The position numbers and the translations under genes were made by a program. Positions 53,572 to 62,156 of a stretch of DNA of 64,000 nt are shown in pieces. Positions within the stretch are counted from its first letter, which is position 1. Each line of letters opens with the position of its first letter. A model generated the notes under the pieces. It had not been told where the DNA came from and did no database searches. It saw only the letters and a list, made by a program, of their open reading frames with translations. The stretch comes from Teichococcus coralli (GTDB taxonomy: Bacteria; Pseudomonadota; Alphaproteobacteria; Acetobacterales; Acetobacteraceae): positions 1-64,000 of the forward strand of contig NZ_SNVJ01000009.1 of NCBI RefSeq assembly GCF_009829925.1, given 5' to 3'.

Positions 53572-54456
53572 TCAAGCCGTGGGCGCGGCGGCCCCGGCCC
53601 CGGCCAGCAGCCAGGCGCGGAAGGCGGCCAGGGCGGCGGTCTCCCGGCGGGACTTCAGGCGGGTGAGCCAGTAGGCGCCCAGCGTGACCTCGGCGGCGAA
53701 GGGGCGGACCAGGCGGCCCTGGCGCAGGTCGTGCTCGAACATCCGCGCCGGCAGCAGCGCGACGCCGGTGCCCTGCGCCGCCGCCTCGGCCATGGTGAGC
53801 GAGGAATCGAAGACGAAGCCGCGGATGGCGGGGGCGGGCAGGTCCACGGCGGCGAACCAGCGCTCCCATTCGTCGAGCCGGTAGGTGCGCAGCAGCGTTT
53901 CGCGCAGCAGGTCGGCCGGCTGGCGCAGGCGCCCGGCCAGGGCGGGGGCGCAGAGCGGGGAAAGCGGCGCGGCCAGGAGGCGCGTCGCCTCGGTGCCGTG
54001 CCAGGCGCCGTCGCCGAAGCGGATGGCCGCGTCCAGCCCCTCGCCGGCGAGGTCCACGCGGTTGTTGTTGGTCATCAGGCGCAGGTCCACGAAGGGATGC
54101 GCGGCGCGGAAGGCGGGCAGGCGCGGCAGCAGCCAGCCGGTGACGAAGGTGCCGACCGCGCCGAGCGTCAGCACCTCGCGCAGGCGGCCGCCCTCGAAGC
54201 GCTCCAGCGTGCCGGCGATCTGGCGGAAGGCCTCGGTCAGCACCGGCAGCAGGGCCTCGCCCTCCTCGGTCAGGGCGAGGCCGCGCGGCAGGCGGCGGAA
54301 CAGCGGCACGCCCAAGATTTCCTCAAGCGCCTTCACCTGGTGGCTGACCGCCGCCTGGGTGACGCGCAGCTCCAGCCCGGCGCGGGTGAAGCTGAGCTGG
54401 CGGGCCGCCGCCTCGAAGGCGCGCAGGGCGTTGAGCGGGAGATGGCTGAGGCTCAT
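53572..54456 (-). CDS. LysR-type regulator, AmpR/GcvA-like, of the adjacent beta-lactamase
   Basis: 294-aa LysR regulator. The helix-turn-helix starts HLPLNALRAFEAAARQLSFT and continues RVTQAAVSHQVKALE, the exact AmpR/GcvA-type pattern. The effector domain holds RLMTNNNRVDLAGEGLDAAI and VALLPARMF. It is divergent from a class A beta-lactamase gene with 107 bases between them, the standard AmpR-bla arrangement, in which muropeptides control induction. Start chosen at MSLSHLP by family alignment; an ATG four codons earlier is possible. Confidence 0.88.
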   Translation of the reverse strand: MSLSHLPLNALRAFEAAARQLSFTRAGLELRVTQAAVSHQVKALEEILGVPLFRRLPRGLALTEEGEALLPVLTEAFRQIAGTLERFEGGRLREVLTLGAVGTFVTGWLLPRLPAFRAAHPFVDLRLMTNNNRVDLAGEGLDAAIRFGDGAWHGTEATRLLAAPLSPLCAPALAGRLRQPADLLRETLLRTYRLDEWERWFAAVDLPAPAIRGFVFDSSLTMAEAAAQGTGVALLPARMFEHDLRQGRLVRPFAAEVTLGAYWLTRLKSRRETAALAAFRAWLLAGAGAAAPTA

Positions 54457-54563
54457 GCCGCGCAGCATTAGTTTTTCTGGGGACTCTTGCGAAGGATGAT
54501 CGTTTGTCCCGGCGCCGTCCACCGCGCAGGTTCCGCCGGCCAGCAACGGAACGGAGGCAGGGC

Positions 54564-55469
54564 ATGATCGGCAGGCGGGGATGGATGGGCGGGGCCGCGG
54601 CGGTGGCGCTGGGCGGCCGGGCGATGCGCGCCGGCGCGGCCGAGGGCTTCGCGGAACTGGCGAGGACCTTCGCGCGGATCGAGGCGGCGCATGGCGGGCG
54701 GCTGGGCGTCGCGGTGCTCGACACCGGCAGCGGGCGGCAGGCCGGGCACCGGCAGGACGAGCGCTTCCCGATGTGCAGCACCTTCAAGCTGCTGGCGGCG
54801 GGCGCCGTGCTGGCGCGGGCGGATGCCGGGCAGGAGCGGCTGGACCGGCGCGTCCGCTACGGCAAGGAGGAGCTGGTGACCTATTCCCCGGTGACCGAGA
54901 AGCACGCCGGGAGCGAGGGCATGACGATGGCGGAACTGTGCGAGGCGGCGATCACCCTCAGCGACAACGGCGCCGGCAACCTGATGCTGGACAGCCTGGG
55001 CGGCCCGGCGGGGCTGACGCGCTGGCTGCGCGGGCTGGGCGACGGCGTGAGCCGGCTGGACCGGCGGGAAACCGAGCTGAACGAGGCGCGCCCGGGCGAC
55101 CCGCGCGACACCACCACGCCCGCCGCCATGCTGGCGGACATCCGGGCGCTGACGCTGGGCGAGGCGCTTTCCGGCGCCGCGCGGGCGCAGCTCCGGGCCT
55201 GGCTGCGCGGCTGCCGGACCGGGAACGCCACCCTGCGCGCCCGGCTGCCGCAGGGCTGGGTGGTGGAGGACAAGACCGGCTCCGGCGCCAACGGCACGCG
55301 CAACGACGCGGGGCTGCTCTGCCCGCCGGGCGGTGCGCCGCCCGTGCTGGTCGCCGCCTACCTGACCGGCAGCCCGGCGGATGGCGCGGCGCGGGACGCG
55401 GTGCTGGCGGAGGTCGGCGCGGCGGTGGCCGCCGCGGTGGCGGGCCAGGTCCCGCGGGCGCCGGGCTGA
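54564..55469 (+). CDS. Class A beta-lactamase
   Basis: 301-aa serine beta-lactamase. The four class A motifs are present: S70-x-x-K as CSTFKLL, SDN in LSDNGAGNLML, E166 in RRETELNEARPGD, and KTG in VEDKTGSGANG. The N terminus (MIGRRGWMGGAAAVALGG) has twin Arg and looks like a Tat signal, so export to the periplasm is expected. GGAGGCAGGGC precedes the ATG. Induction by the divergent AmpR-like regulator is likely. The spectrum of the enzyme cannot be read from these motifs. Confidence 0.92.
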   Translation: MIGRRGWMGGAAAVALGGRAMRAGAAEGFAELARTFARIEAAHGGRLGVAVLDTGSGRQAGHRQDERFPMCSTFKLLAAGAVLARADAGQERLDRRVRYGKEELVTYSPVTEKHAGSEGMTMAELCEAAITLSDNGAGNLMLDSLGGPAGLTRWLRGLGDGVSRLDRRETELNEARPGDPRDTTTPAAMLADIRALTLGEALSGAARAQLRAWLRGCRTGNATLRARLPQGWVVEDKTGSGANGTRNDAGLLCPPGGAPPVLVAAYLTGSPADGAARDAVLAEVGAAVAAAVAGQVPRAPG

Positions 55470-55509
55470 CAAGGGTATCGGGCTGAAAGGGGCGCCGGGC
55501 TGACAGGGG
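55457..55509 (+). repeat. Duplicated 3' end of the beta-lactamase gene
   Basis: GGCGCCGGGCTGACAAGGG covers the last codons and stop of the gene (55457-55475) and recurs as GGCGCCGGGCTGACAGGGG at 55491-55509, with a shorter GGGCTGA copy between them. The remaining 429 bases up to 55938 hold no supported gene; open frames there lack ribosome binding sites. Confidence 0.7.
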
Positions 55510-55938
55510 CGCGGGGCGGTGCCGCAGGCATGCCCCGGACGCCCGGTGCCATGGCCGGGACGGGAAGCCGGCGGTGCCTTCCCGCGCCGCCGCTGGGGGA
55601 CCTGCGCCATGAGGGCCATGCGGAGCGGCGGCGGAGGGTCCGAACTCCCTGCGCCCGGCCTCGCGGAAGCCGGTCAGCCGGAGGCGCGGGCCTTCCGGGG
55701 CATCCGGCCGGCGGGGCGTGCGGGGGCTTCCCGTTCCGGCCGCGCGACATTTCCACGAATGCCAAGCGCAACCCTGGCCGCTGCCGGCGTTTTTTCCCGG
55801 CAGCATGGCAACCCGCACCCGAGTGACAACGGCCTCCCCACTGAAGCAGGCGCCTTCGCAGCAGCGGCTTCCAAGGCAGATCCTGCGGTGGCGCAGACGG
55901 ACCGGGAGAGGCCTGCGCGACCGGGTGCAGGACGGGGC

Positions 55939-58029
55939 ATGATCCGCCTTCGCGCGCTCCGGTCCGCCGGGACGCAGGCGCGCCGCGGCGGCCGGCGCTT
56001 CTCCCGGATCGTGGCGGGAAGCACCGTTGCGCTGGGTCTCCTGGTGCTGGCCGGATGGAGCCTGCACGGGCCCCTGCGGTCGGGCCTGGCGCCGGCGCAG
56101 CCGCCCATGGTCGCCCTGACGGCGATCGGCATCCTGCTGCTGGGGCTTGCCCTTTGGCTTGGCCTTCCGGGCATGGCGCGCCCGCGCGCCAGCCGGAGCT
56201 TCGCCGCCTTGGCCGGAATGGTCGGGTTGGGCGGCTTGCTGGAAGGCGTGCTGCCCTCGCCCTGGCGGCTGGACGCGCTGGCGCAGGACCTGCTGTTCGG
56301 GCCGCTGCCGCCGGATGCCGGCATGGCCGGCGCCACTGCGGCGGGCATCCTGGCCATCGCGCTCGGCCTCCTTCTGCAGAATGCCCGGCGGCCATGGCTG
56401 TGCCACGCCTCCCGGCTCGCCGCGCTGGCCGGGCTGCTGATCGCGCTGGTCGGCCTGCTTGGCTACGCCTATCACCTGACGGCCGTGCGGCAGGACGGCC
56501 CCTTCTCCCGCATGGCGCTGAGCACCGCACTGGCCTTGGCCGCGCTCGCCCTCGGCACGCTGCTGTCGCGGCCCTGGCAGTTCGGGGCGCTGGCGGTGGC
56601 GGGCGGGGGCGGCGCCGTCCTTCGCCGCCTGCTGCCGGTGGTGCTGCTGGCGCCGGCCGGCCTCGGCTGGCTGCAGTTGCGCGCCGTGCAGGCCGGCTGG
56701 CTGGCGCCGGAGATGGCCACCGCCGCGCTGGTGGCGATCCTGAGCCTGAGCCTCGCCGCGCTCACGCTGCGCAGCGCGCAGGTGGTCGGCGGACGCAGCC
56801 GGGCGCAGCGGCGGATGAACGCGCTGCTGGAGCAGCGGGTCGCCGCGCGCGGCGCCGAGCTGGCGCAGGTGCAGGAGGCGCTGGTGCAGGCCCAGAAGAT
56901 GGAGGCGGTGGGGCAGCTCACCGCCGGGCTGGCGCATGACTTCAACAACCTGCTGACCGGGATCATCGGCGGGCTGGAACTGCTGCGCGGGCGGATGGCG
57001 CAGGGGCGGACCGACGGGCTGGAGCGCTACCTCGGCACCGCGGAGGAGGCGGCGCGGCGGGCGGCGGTGCTGACCCACCGGCTGCTCGCCTTTTCCCGGC
57101 GGCAGGCCCTCGACCCCCGCCCGACCGACGCCAACCGCCTGGTGCAGGGGATGGTGGAGCTGATCGCGCGCACCAGCGGGCCGGGCATCGCGCTGGAAAC
57201 CGCGCTGGCGGCCGGGCTCCGGCCCGCACTCTGCGACCCGCACCTGCTGGAGAACGCCATCCTCAACCTCTGCATCAACGCGCGCGACGCGATGCCGTCC
57301 GGCGGACGGCTGACCATCGGCACGGCCAACCAGGAGATCGATGCGCGGGAGGCGCGGACCTGGAGCCTGCCGCCCGGCGACTACGTGCTGGTCTGGGTTG
57401 CCGACACCGGCACCGGCATGGCGCCGGATGTGGCGACCCGTGCCTTCGACCCCTTCTTCACCACCAAGCCCGCGGGGGAGGGCACCGGCCTCGGGCTCTC
57501 CATGATCTACGGCTTCGCCCGGCAGTCCGGCGGGCAGGCGCGGATCCAGTCCCGGCCGGGCGAGGGCACCCGGGTCAGCCTTTGCCTGCCCAGCTACCAC
57601 GGGCAGGCGGAGGGCGAGGCTCCGCGGCCGGAGCGCGGGGCGATGCCGCGGGCGCCGGGTGGCGAGACGGTGCTGGTGGTGGACGACGAGGCGGCGGTGC
57701 GGATGGTGGTGGCCGAGGTGCTGCAGGACCTCGGCTATGTGGCGCTGGAGGCGGCCGATGCGGAGGCCGGGCTGGAGGTGCTGCGCGCCGGCGCGCGGGT
57801 GGACCTGCTGGTGACCGATATCGGCCTGCCCGGCGGCCTCGACGGGCGACAGCTGGCGGCGGCCGCCCGGCGCCTGCGGCCGGCGCTGCGGGTGCTCTTC
57901 ATCACCGGCTATGCCGAGACCGCGGTGGGGGAGGATGGCCGCCCGCAGCCGGAGCTGAACGTGCTCGCCAAGCCGTTCACGATGACGGCGCTGGCGGCGC
58001 GGATCCAGGGCCTTGCCGCCGCCGCCTGA
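55939..58029 (+). CDS. Hybrid sensor histidine kinase/response regulator
   Basis: 696-aa membrane sensor. About 30 N-terminal residues precede roughly eight TM helices (to about residue 275; a MASE-like membrane sensor with no large periplasmic loop). A coiled coil (RMNALLEQRVAARGAELAQV) leads to the HisKA domain with the phosphorylatable H in LTAGLAHDFNNLLTGI. The ATPase has NLCINARDAMPSGG, VADTGTGMAP and GEGTGLGLSMIYG. A C-terminal receiver domain (VLVVDDEAAVRMV, then LLVTDIGLPGG) completes it. No separate output regulator lies beside it. The last codons are part of a tandem repeat. Confidence 0.9.
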   Translation: MIRLRALRSAGTQARRGGRRFSRIVAGSTVALGLLVLAGWSLHGPLRSGLAPAQPPMVALTAIGILLLGLALWLGLPGMARPRASRSFAALAGMVGLGGLLEGVLPSPWRLDALAQDLLFGPLPPDAGMAGATAAGILAIALGLLLQNARRPWLCHASRLAALAGLLIALVGLLGYAYHLTAVRQDGPFSRMALSTALALAALALGTLLSRPWQFGALAVAGGGGAVLRRLLPVVLLAPAGLGWLQLRAVQAGWLAPEMATAALVAILSLSLAALTLRSAQVVGGRSRAQRRMNALLEQRVAARGAELAQVQEALVQAQKMEAVGQLTAGLAHDFNNLLTGIIGGLELLRGRMAQGRTDGLERYLGTAEEAARRAAVLTHRLLAFSRRQALDPRPTDANRLVQGMVELIARTSGPGIALETALAAGLRPALCDPHLLENAILNLCINARDAMPSGGRLTIGTANQEIDAREARTWSLPPGDYVLVWVADTGTGMAPDVATRAFDPFFTTKPAGEGTGLGLSMIYGFARQSGGQARIQSRPGEGTRVSLCLPSYHGQAEGEAPRPERGAMPRAPGGETVLVVDDEAAVRMVVAEVLQDLGYVALEAADAEAGLEVLRAGARVDLLVTDIGLPGGLDGRQLAAAARRLRPALRVLFITGYAETAVGEDGRPQPELNVLAKPFTMTALAARIQGLAAAA

Positions 58030-58185
58030 GCCGGCGCGGATCCACGGTCTTCGCCGCCGCCTGAGCCGGCGCGGATCCACGGTCTTCGCCGCCGCCTGAG
58101 CCGGCGCGGATCCACGGTCTTCGCCGCCGCCTGAGCCGGCGCGGATCCAGGGACCTGCCGCCGCCGCCTGAGCCGGCGCGGCGGC
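57996..58185 (+). repeat. Five tandem copies of the kinase gene 3' end with its stop codon
   Basis: A 35-37 base unit starting GGCGCGGATCCA and ending CCTGAGCC occurs at 57996, 58033, 58068, 58103 and 58138. The first copy is the coding end of the kinase gene (ARIQGLAAAA and stop). The three central copies are identical 35-mers, and the last is 37 bases like the first. There are no spacers, so this is not a CRISPR. Confidence 0.9.
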
Positions 58186-58199
58186 GGGCGGCCGGGTGC

Positions 58200-58967
58200 T
58201 CAGGAGAGCATGCGGGTGTCGCCGTCCACGCTGATGGCCTGGCCGGAGATGGTGCGGCCGCGCGGCGAGGCGAGGAACAGGATCTGGTCCGCCAGCTGCT
58301 GCGGCGTGACGTATTCCTTGATGGAGGTGAAGGAGAAGGCGAGCCGCTCCATCTCCGCGAAGCCGACGCCGCGCTGCTGCGCCTTGGCCTCCAGCACGCG
58401 GCGCTGGCGGTCCCCGGCGACCAGGCCGGGCAGGATGGCGTTGACGCGGATGCCGTCCGCGCCAAGCTCGATCGCCAGCGACTTGGTGAGGCCGATGACG
58501 CCCCATTTCGCCGCCGCGTAGGGCGCGCGCAGCGCGAAGCCGAACTTGCCGGCCGCCGAGGACAGGTTGACGATGCTGGGGTTGGCGCTCTTGCGCAGAT
58601 GCGGGATGGCCAGCCGCGCGCAGTTGAACTGGCTCGTCAGGCAGACCGAGAGGCAGCGGTCCCAGTCCTCCGGGTTGATCTCGTCGAGCCTGCCGGTGGG
58701 GCCGGCGATGCCGGCATTGTTCACCAGCACGTCCAGGCCGCCGAGCCCGGCCAGGGCGGCATCGAACAGCGCGGCGACCTCGGCGCGGTCGGCCACGTCC
58801 GTGCGGCGGTGACCGACGCCGGCGGGGAGGGTGGCGAGGCCCGCCGCGTCCACGTCGCAGGTGAAGACCTTGGCGCCCTCGGCGGCGAAGGCCTCGACGA
58901 TGGCGCGGCCGATGCCCGCCGCGCCGGCGGTGACGAGAACGCGGGTGCCGTTCAGTTCGAGATCCAT
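58200..58967 (-). CDS. Short-chain dehydrogenase/reductase
   Basis: 255-aa classical SDR. The coenzyme motif is TAGAAGIGRAIVEAF (TG replaced by TA), followed by CDVDAAGLA (Asp at the end of beta-2, favouring NAD), VLVNNAGIAG, the catalytic Ser in NLSSAAGKFG and YAAAKWG. Close relatives oxidise sugars or hydroxy acids; the substrate is unknown. It lies next to a GntR regulator and a branched-chain-type ABC transporter and probably belongs to that catabolic unit. Confidence 0.87.
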   Translation of the reverse strand: MDLELNGTRVLVTAGAAGIGRAIVEAFAAEGAKVFTCDVDAAGLATLPAGVGHRRTDVADRAEVAALFDAALAGLGGLDVLVNNAGIAGPTGRLDEINPEDWDRCLSVCLTSQFNCARLAIPHLRKSANPSIVNLSSAAGKFGFALRAPYAAAKWGVIGLTKSLAIELGADGIRVNAILPGLVAGDRQRRVLEAKAQQRGVGFAEMERLAFSFTSIKEYVTPQQLADQILFLASPRGRTISGQAISVDGDTRMLS

Positions 58968-59119
58968 GACTGTCCGTTTCCTTCCCTCAGGGAAGGCCGG
59001 AGGAATGAAGTCCCCCCCCCCCCTGCTTTCTTTTGCCAATCTGGCGCCGCGCGGAACTCCCACGCGGGGAACGCGAAGCAAAGCGATGGGGGTCCGGGGG
59101 AATTCCTGCCCCCCGCCTT

Positions 59120-59809
59120 TCACCCCCGTGGCAGGCCGCCGCGCTCGATGATGAAGTCGGCGGCGCGGGTGATGTCCTCGGCGATGGCGGCGCGCGCGGC
59201 CGCGGCATCGCCGGCGCGGATGGCGGCCAGCGCGGCGGCATGGCAGCGCAGCATGTGGCCGGCCGAAAGGCGGTCGCGCGAGTGGCGCAGGTCGAGGTTG
59301 ATCACCGGCCCCGCCTTCAGCCACAGGCCCGCGATCATCGCGGTGAGGGTCGGCAGGCCGGCGGCGGCGTAGATGGCGAAGTGGAAGTCGCGGTTCAGCC
59401 GCACGGCCTCCGCGGCATCCGCGCCGGCATCGCCGCGGTGCAGGGCGGCCTCGGCGGCGATGATGCCCTCAAGCTCCGCGGCGCCGCGGCGGGTGGCGGC
59501 CAGCGCGGCGGCCCAGCCCTCCACCTCGGCGCGGACAATGGAAAGCTCGCGGAACTGGCTGCACGTCATGACCGGCACGCGCACGGCGCGGTTGGGGGCC
59601 ACTTCCAGCGCGCGGTCCGCGATCAGCCGGCTGACCGCCTCGCGCACGGGCATGACGGAGACGCCGAGCGCCTCCGAGACGTCGCGCAGGGAAAGCTTCT
59701 CGCCGGGGGCGACGCGGCCGGACACCAGCAGGTCGGACAGGTGCGCATAGGCGGCATCCGTCAGCGTGCGGCGCTCCAGCAGCGGCAGGGTGGTGAGGGC
59801 GTGGTTCAC
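59120..59809 (-). CDS. GntR family regulator with FCD domain
   Basis: 229-aa repressor of the FadR subfamily. The winged helix contains LSDLLVSGRVAPGEKLSLRD and VSVMPVREAVSRLIADRALE; the all-helical FCD effector domain follows with VRLNRDFHFAIYAAAG (metal ligand His and Arg/Asp) and CHAAALAAIRAGDAAAARAA. The start was placed at a GTG with AGGGA five bases upstream; a GTG at 59860 lies inside the palindromic operator and is less likely. The divergent ABC transporter genes are the probable target. A run of 12 C at 59012-59023 lies downstream. Confidence 0.87.
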   Translation of the reverse strand: MNHALTTLPLLERRTLTDAAYAHLSDLLVSGRVAPGEKLSLRDVSEALGVSVMPVREAVSRLIADRALEVAPNRAVRVPVMTCSQFRELSIVRAEVEGWAAALAATRRGAAELEGIIAAEAALHRGDAGADAAEAVRLNRDFHFAIYAAAGLPTLTAMIAGLWLKAGPVINLDLRHSRDRLSAGHMLRCHAAALAAIRAGDAAAARAAIAEDITRAADFIIERGGLPRG

Positions 59810-59851
59810 GCATTCCCTCTGGACAATCCGGTGCGGTTCGGCAAGTCTGCC

Positions 59852-59886
59852 TGTGATCACAGATCACGACAAGGGATCGGATCACG
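59852..59886. promoter_or_regulatory. Candidate operator of the GntR regulator
   Basis: CTGTGATCACAG (59852-59863) is a perfect 12-bp palindrome in the divergent gap between the GntR gene and the transporter. The hexamer GATCAC occurs three times here (59856, 59863, 59881). Position and symmetry suit a repressor site. Confidence 0.5.
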
Positions 59887-59934
59887 GCCAAGGGGCCGAA
59901 CACAGGCCCCGCCGATCGAGGAGAGGACAACGAG

Positions 59935-61173
59935 ATGACCGAGCTTCCCCGCATCACGCGGCGCGGCGCGCTGCTGGGCGCCGCCGCGGTGCTGGCCGCC
60001 CCGGCGATTTCCCACGCGCAGTCCGACGTCGTGCGCATCGGCCACCTGACGCCGCGCACCGGCTTCCTCGGGCCGCTCGGCGAGTTCGCCGTGCAGGCCG
60101 CGCAGCTCGCGGCGGAGGAGGTGAACGCCGCAGGCGGCATCAACGGCCGCAAGCTGGAGATGCTCTACGAGGACAGCGTCAATCCGCAGACCGCGAGCGC
60201 CAAGGCGGAACGCTACATCCAGCGCGACAAGGTTTCCTGCATCGTCGGCGAGATCAACTCGGCCTCGGCGCTGGCGATCGGCCAGGTGGTGCAGCGCGAG
60301 CGGGCGCTGTTCATCAACACCGGCGCCAATTCCGACGCGCTGCGCGGCAGCGACTGCCGCAAGACGATGTTTCACGTCGAGGGCCAGAACTCGATGTACG
60401 TGAAGGCCGTCGGGCGCGCGCTGGTGGAGAAGGGGCTGATCAAGGGCAAGAAGGCCTATGCGCTGACGGCGGACTACGCCTTCGGGCATGACCTGCTGAA
60501 GGTGGCGAAGCGCTTCATCGACCAGAACGGCGGCAGCATCGCCAACGAGGACCTGGTGCCCACCGACCTGACCGACTTCTCGCCCTTCCTGCTGAAGCTG
60601 CGGCAGGCGCGGCCGGATGTGGTGGTGGTGAACCTGGCGGGCGCGCAGATCACCAACTTCCTGAAGCAGTATTCCGAATACGGGCTGCGCTTCCCGGTGG
60701 CGGGGTTCGGCTTCGACACGGCCCTGGCCTGGGGCGCGGGCAAGGGCAACTTCCTGGGCACATGGCCGACCATGTGGCACCACCTGATCGACAACCCCGA
60801 GGCCAAGAAGTTCACCGCCGAGTTCCGCAAGCGCTTCGGCAAGCCGCCGGAGAACCAGGCCTGGGGCGACTACAACGCGGTGAAGATCATCGCCAAGTCG
60901 ATGAACGACATGAAGAGCACTGATCCGATGCAGGTGGTGGCGCACCTGGAGAAGGGCGCCAAGTTCGACGTGCTGAAGGGGCGCGAGAGCTATTTCCGGG
61001 CGCGCGACCATCAGCTGATGACGCCGATGTACGCCATCACCGCGCTGCCGCCGGAGAAGCAGACCGACCCCTACGACATCTTCACCTCCTCCGGGCCGAT
61101 CCCCGGCCCGGACGAGAGCCTGGAGGCCATCGCCTCCACGCCGGAAGAGGCGGCCTGCACCTTCCCGAGCTGA
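59935..61173 (+). CDS. Branched-chain-amino-acid-type ABC transporter, substrate-binding protein
   Basis: 412-aa periplasmic type I binding protein (LivK/peripla_BP_6). A twin-arginine-like leader (ITRRGALLGAAAVLAAPAIS) precedes VRIGHLTPRTGFLGPLGEFA and EEVNAAGGINGRKLEMLYED. QARPDVVVVNLAGAQITNFL and AWGDYNAVKIIAKSM are typical. Family ligands include amino acids, amides, ureas and aromatic acids; none can be assigned. GAGGAGAG lies upstream. Four components are encoded from here to the end of the window in one direction. Confidence 0.88.
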   Translation: MTELPRITRRGALLGAAAVLAAPAISHAQSDVVRIGHLTPRTGFLGPLGEFAVQAAQLAAEEVNAAGGINGRKLEMLYEDSVNPQTASAKAERYIQRDKVSCIVGEINSASALAIGQVVQRERALFINTGANSDALRGSDCRKTMFHVEGQNSMYVKAVGRALVEKGLIKGKKAYALTADYAFGHDLLKVAKRFIDQNGGSIANEDLVPTDLTDFSPFLLKLRQARPDVVVVNLAGAQITNFLKQYSEYGLRFPVAGFGFDTALAWGAGKGNFLGTWPTMWHHLIDNPEAKKFTAEFRKRFGKPPENQAWGDYNAVKIIAKSMNDMKSTDPMQVVAHLEKGAKFDVLKGRESYFRARDHQLMTPMYAITALPPEKQTDPYDIFTSSGPIPGPDESLEAIASTPEEAACTFPS

Positions 61174-61263
61174 GCCCGGCCTGACGCCGAACCGGGCGCG
61201 CGCGCCACGCCGCTGGCGCGCGCGCCCCCGTGCCGCAGGAGCCCTCGTCCGGGAGGCCATGCC

Positions 61264-62139
61264 TTGGAACTCGTCTTTCTGTTCGAGCAGGTCCTGAACG
61301 GCCTGCTGATCGGCGCCTACTACCTGCTGATCGCGCTCGGGCTTTCGCTGATCTTCAGCCTGGGCGGCATCGTCAACCTGGCGCACGGCGCCTTCTATGC
61401 CATCGGCGCCTACCTGGCTGTCACGCTGGCCCCCTCGATCGGCTTCGGCGGCGCCTTCGTGGCGGCGCCGGTGCTGGTGGGGCTGCTCGGCATGGTGATC
61501 GAGCGCTTCCTGCTGCGCCGCTTCTACCGCGCCGACCCGATCCTCTCGCTGCTGCTGACCTTCGGCCTCGCCATGGTGGCGGAGCAGGCGCTGCGCATGA
61601 TCTACGGCGCGGCGCCGGTGCCCTTCTCGATCCCGACCGCGCTGCGCGGGCAGGTCTTCATCGGCGACTTCCTGCTCTCGCAGTACCGGCTGATGATCCT
61701 GGGCGTCGCGGCGCTTTGCGTGCTCGGGCTGTGGCTGCTGCTGCAGCGGACCTATTTCGGCCGCGTGGTGCGTGCCGGCGTGCAGAACCCGGACATGGTG
61801 GGCGCCCTCGGCATCTCGCTCGCGCCCTACATGTCGGCGGTGGTGGCGATCGCGGTCGGGCTCGCCGCGCTGGCGGGGGTGATGCTGGCGCCGATCACCG
61901 GCGTGCACCCCGCCATGGGCGCCGAGATCCTGACCTTCGCCTTCGTCGTCGTCGTCATCGGCGGCCTCGGCTCCTTCTGGGGCGTGGTGGTGGCGGCCAT
62001 CATCGTCGGCGTGGTGCGCGGCATCGCCGCCTTCTACTTCCCGCCGGCCACCGAGGCCTCGGTCTATCTCCTCATGCTGCTCGTCCTGCTGCTGCGCCCG
62101 CGCGGCCTGTTCGGCGAGCGCATCGCCAAGTTCGAGTGA
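61264..62139 (+). CDS. Branched-chain-amino-acid-type ABC transporter permease (LivH type)
   Basis: 291-aa inner-membrane permease with about eight TM helices. LLIALGLSLIFSLGGIVNLA and HGAFYAIGAYLAV near the N terminus and FVVVVIGGLGSFWGVVVAAI near the C terminus are LivH signatures. The start is TTG, with GGGAGG seven bases upstream; an ATG at 61259 is in another frame. Partner of the fused LivM-containing polypeptide encoded 17 bases downstream. Confidence 0.88.
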   Translation: MELVFLFEQVLNGLLIGAYYLLIALGLSLIFSLGGIVNLAHGAFYAIGAYLAVTLAPSIGFGGAFVAAPVLVGLLGMVIERFLLRRFYRADPILSLLLTFGLAMVAEQALRMIYGAAPVPFSIPTALRGQVFIGDFLLSQYRLMILGVAALCVLGLWLLLQRTYFGRVVRAGVQNPDMVGALGISLAPYMSAVVAIAVGLAALAGVMLAPITGVHPAMGAEILTFAFVVVVIGGLGSFWGVVVAAIIVGVVRGIAAFYFPPATEASVYLLMLLVLLLRPRGLFGERIAKFE

Positions 62140-62156
62140 CCCCAGGGGGACATGGT

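Noticed and set aside
57996..58185. Possible CRISPR array
   Set aside because: Units are contiguous with no unique spacers, and the first unit is the coding end of the kinase gene.
54958..58506. A minus-strand open frame of over 1,100 codons opposite the beta-lactamase and kinase genes
   Set aside because: It spans two recognisable plus-strand genes and their gap and has no motif; long antisense frames are expected at this G+C content.
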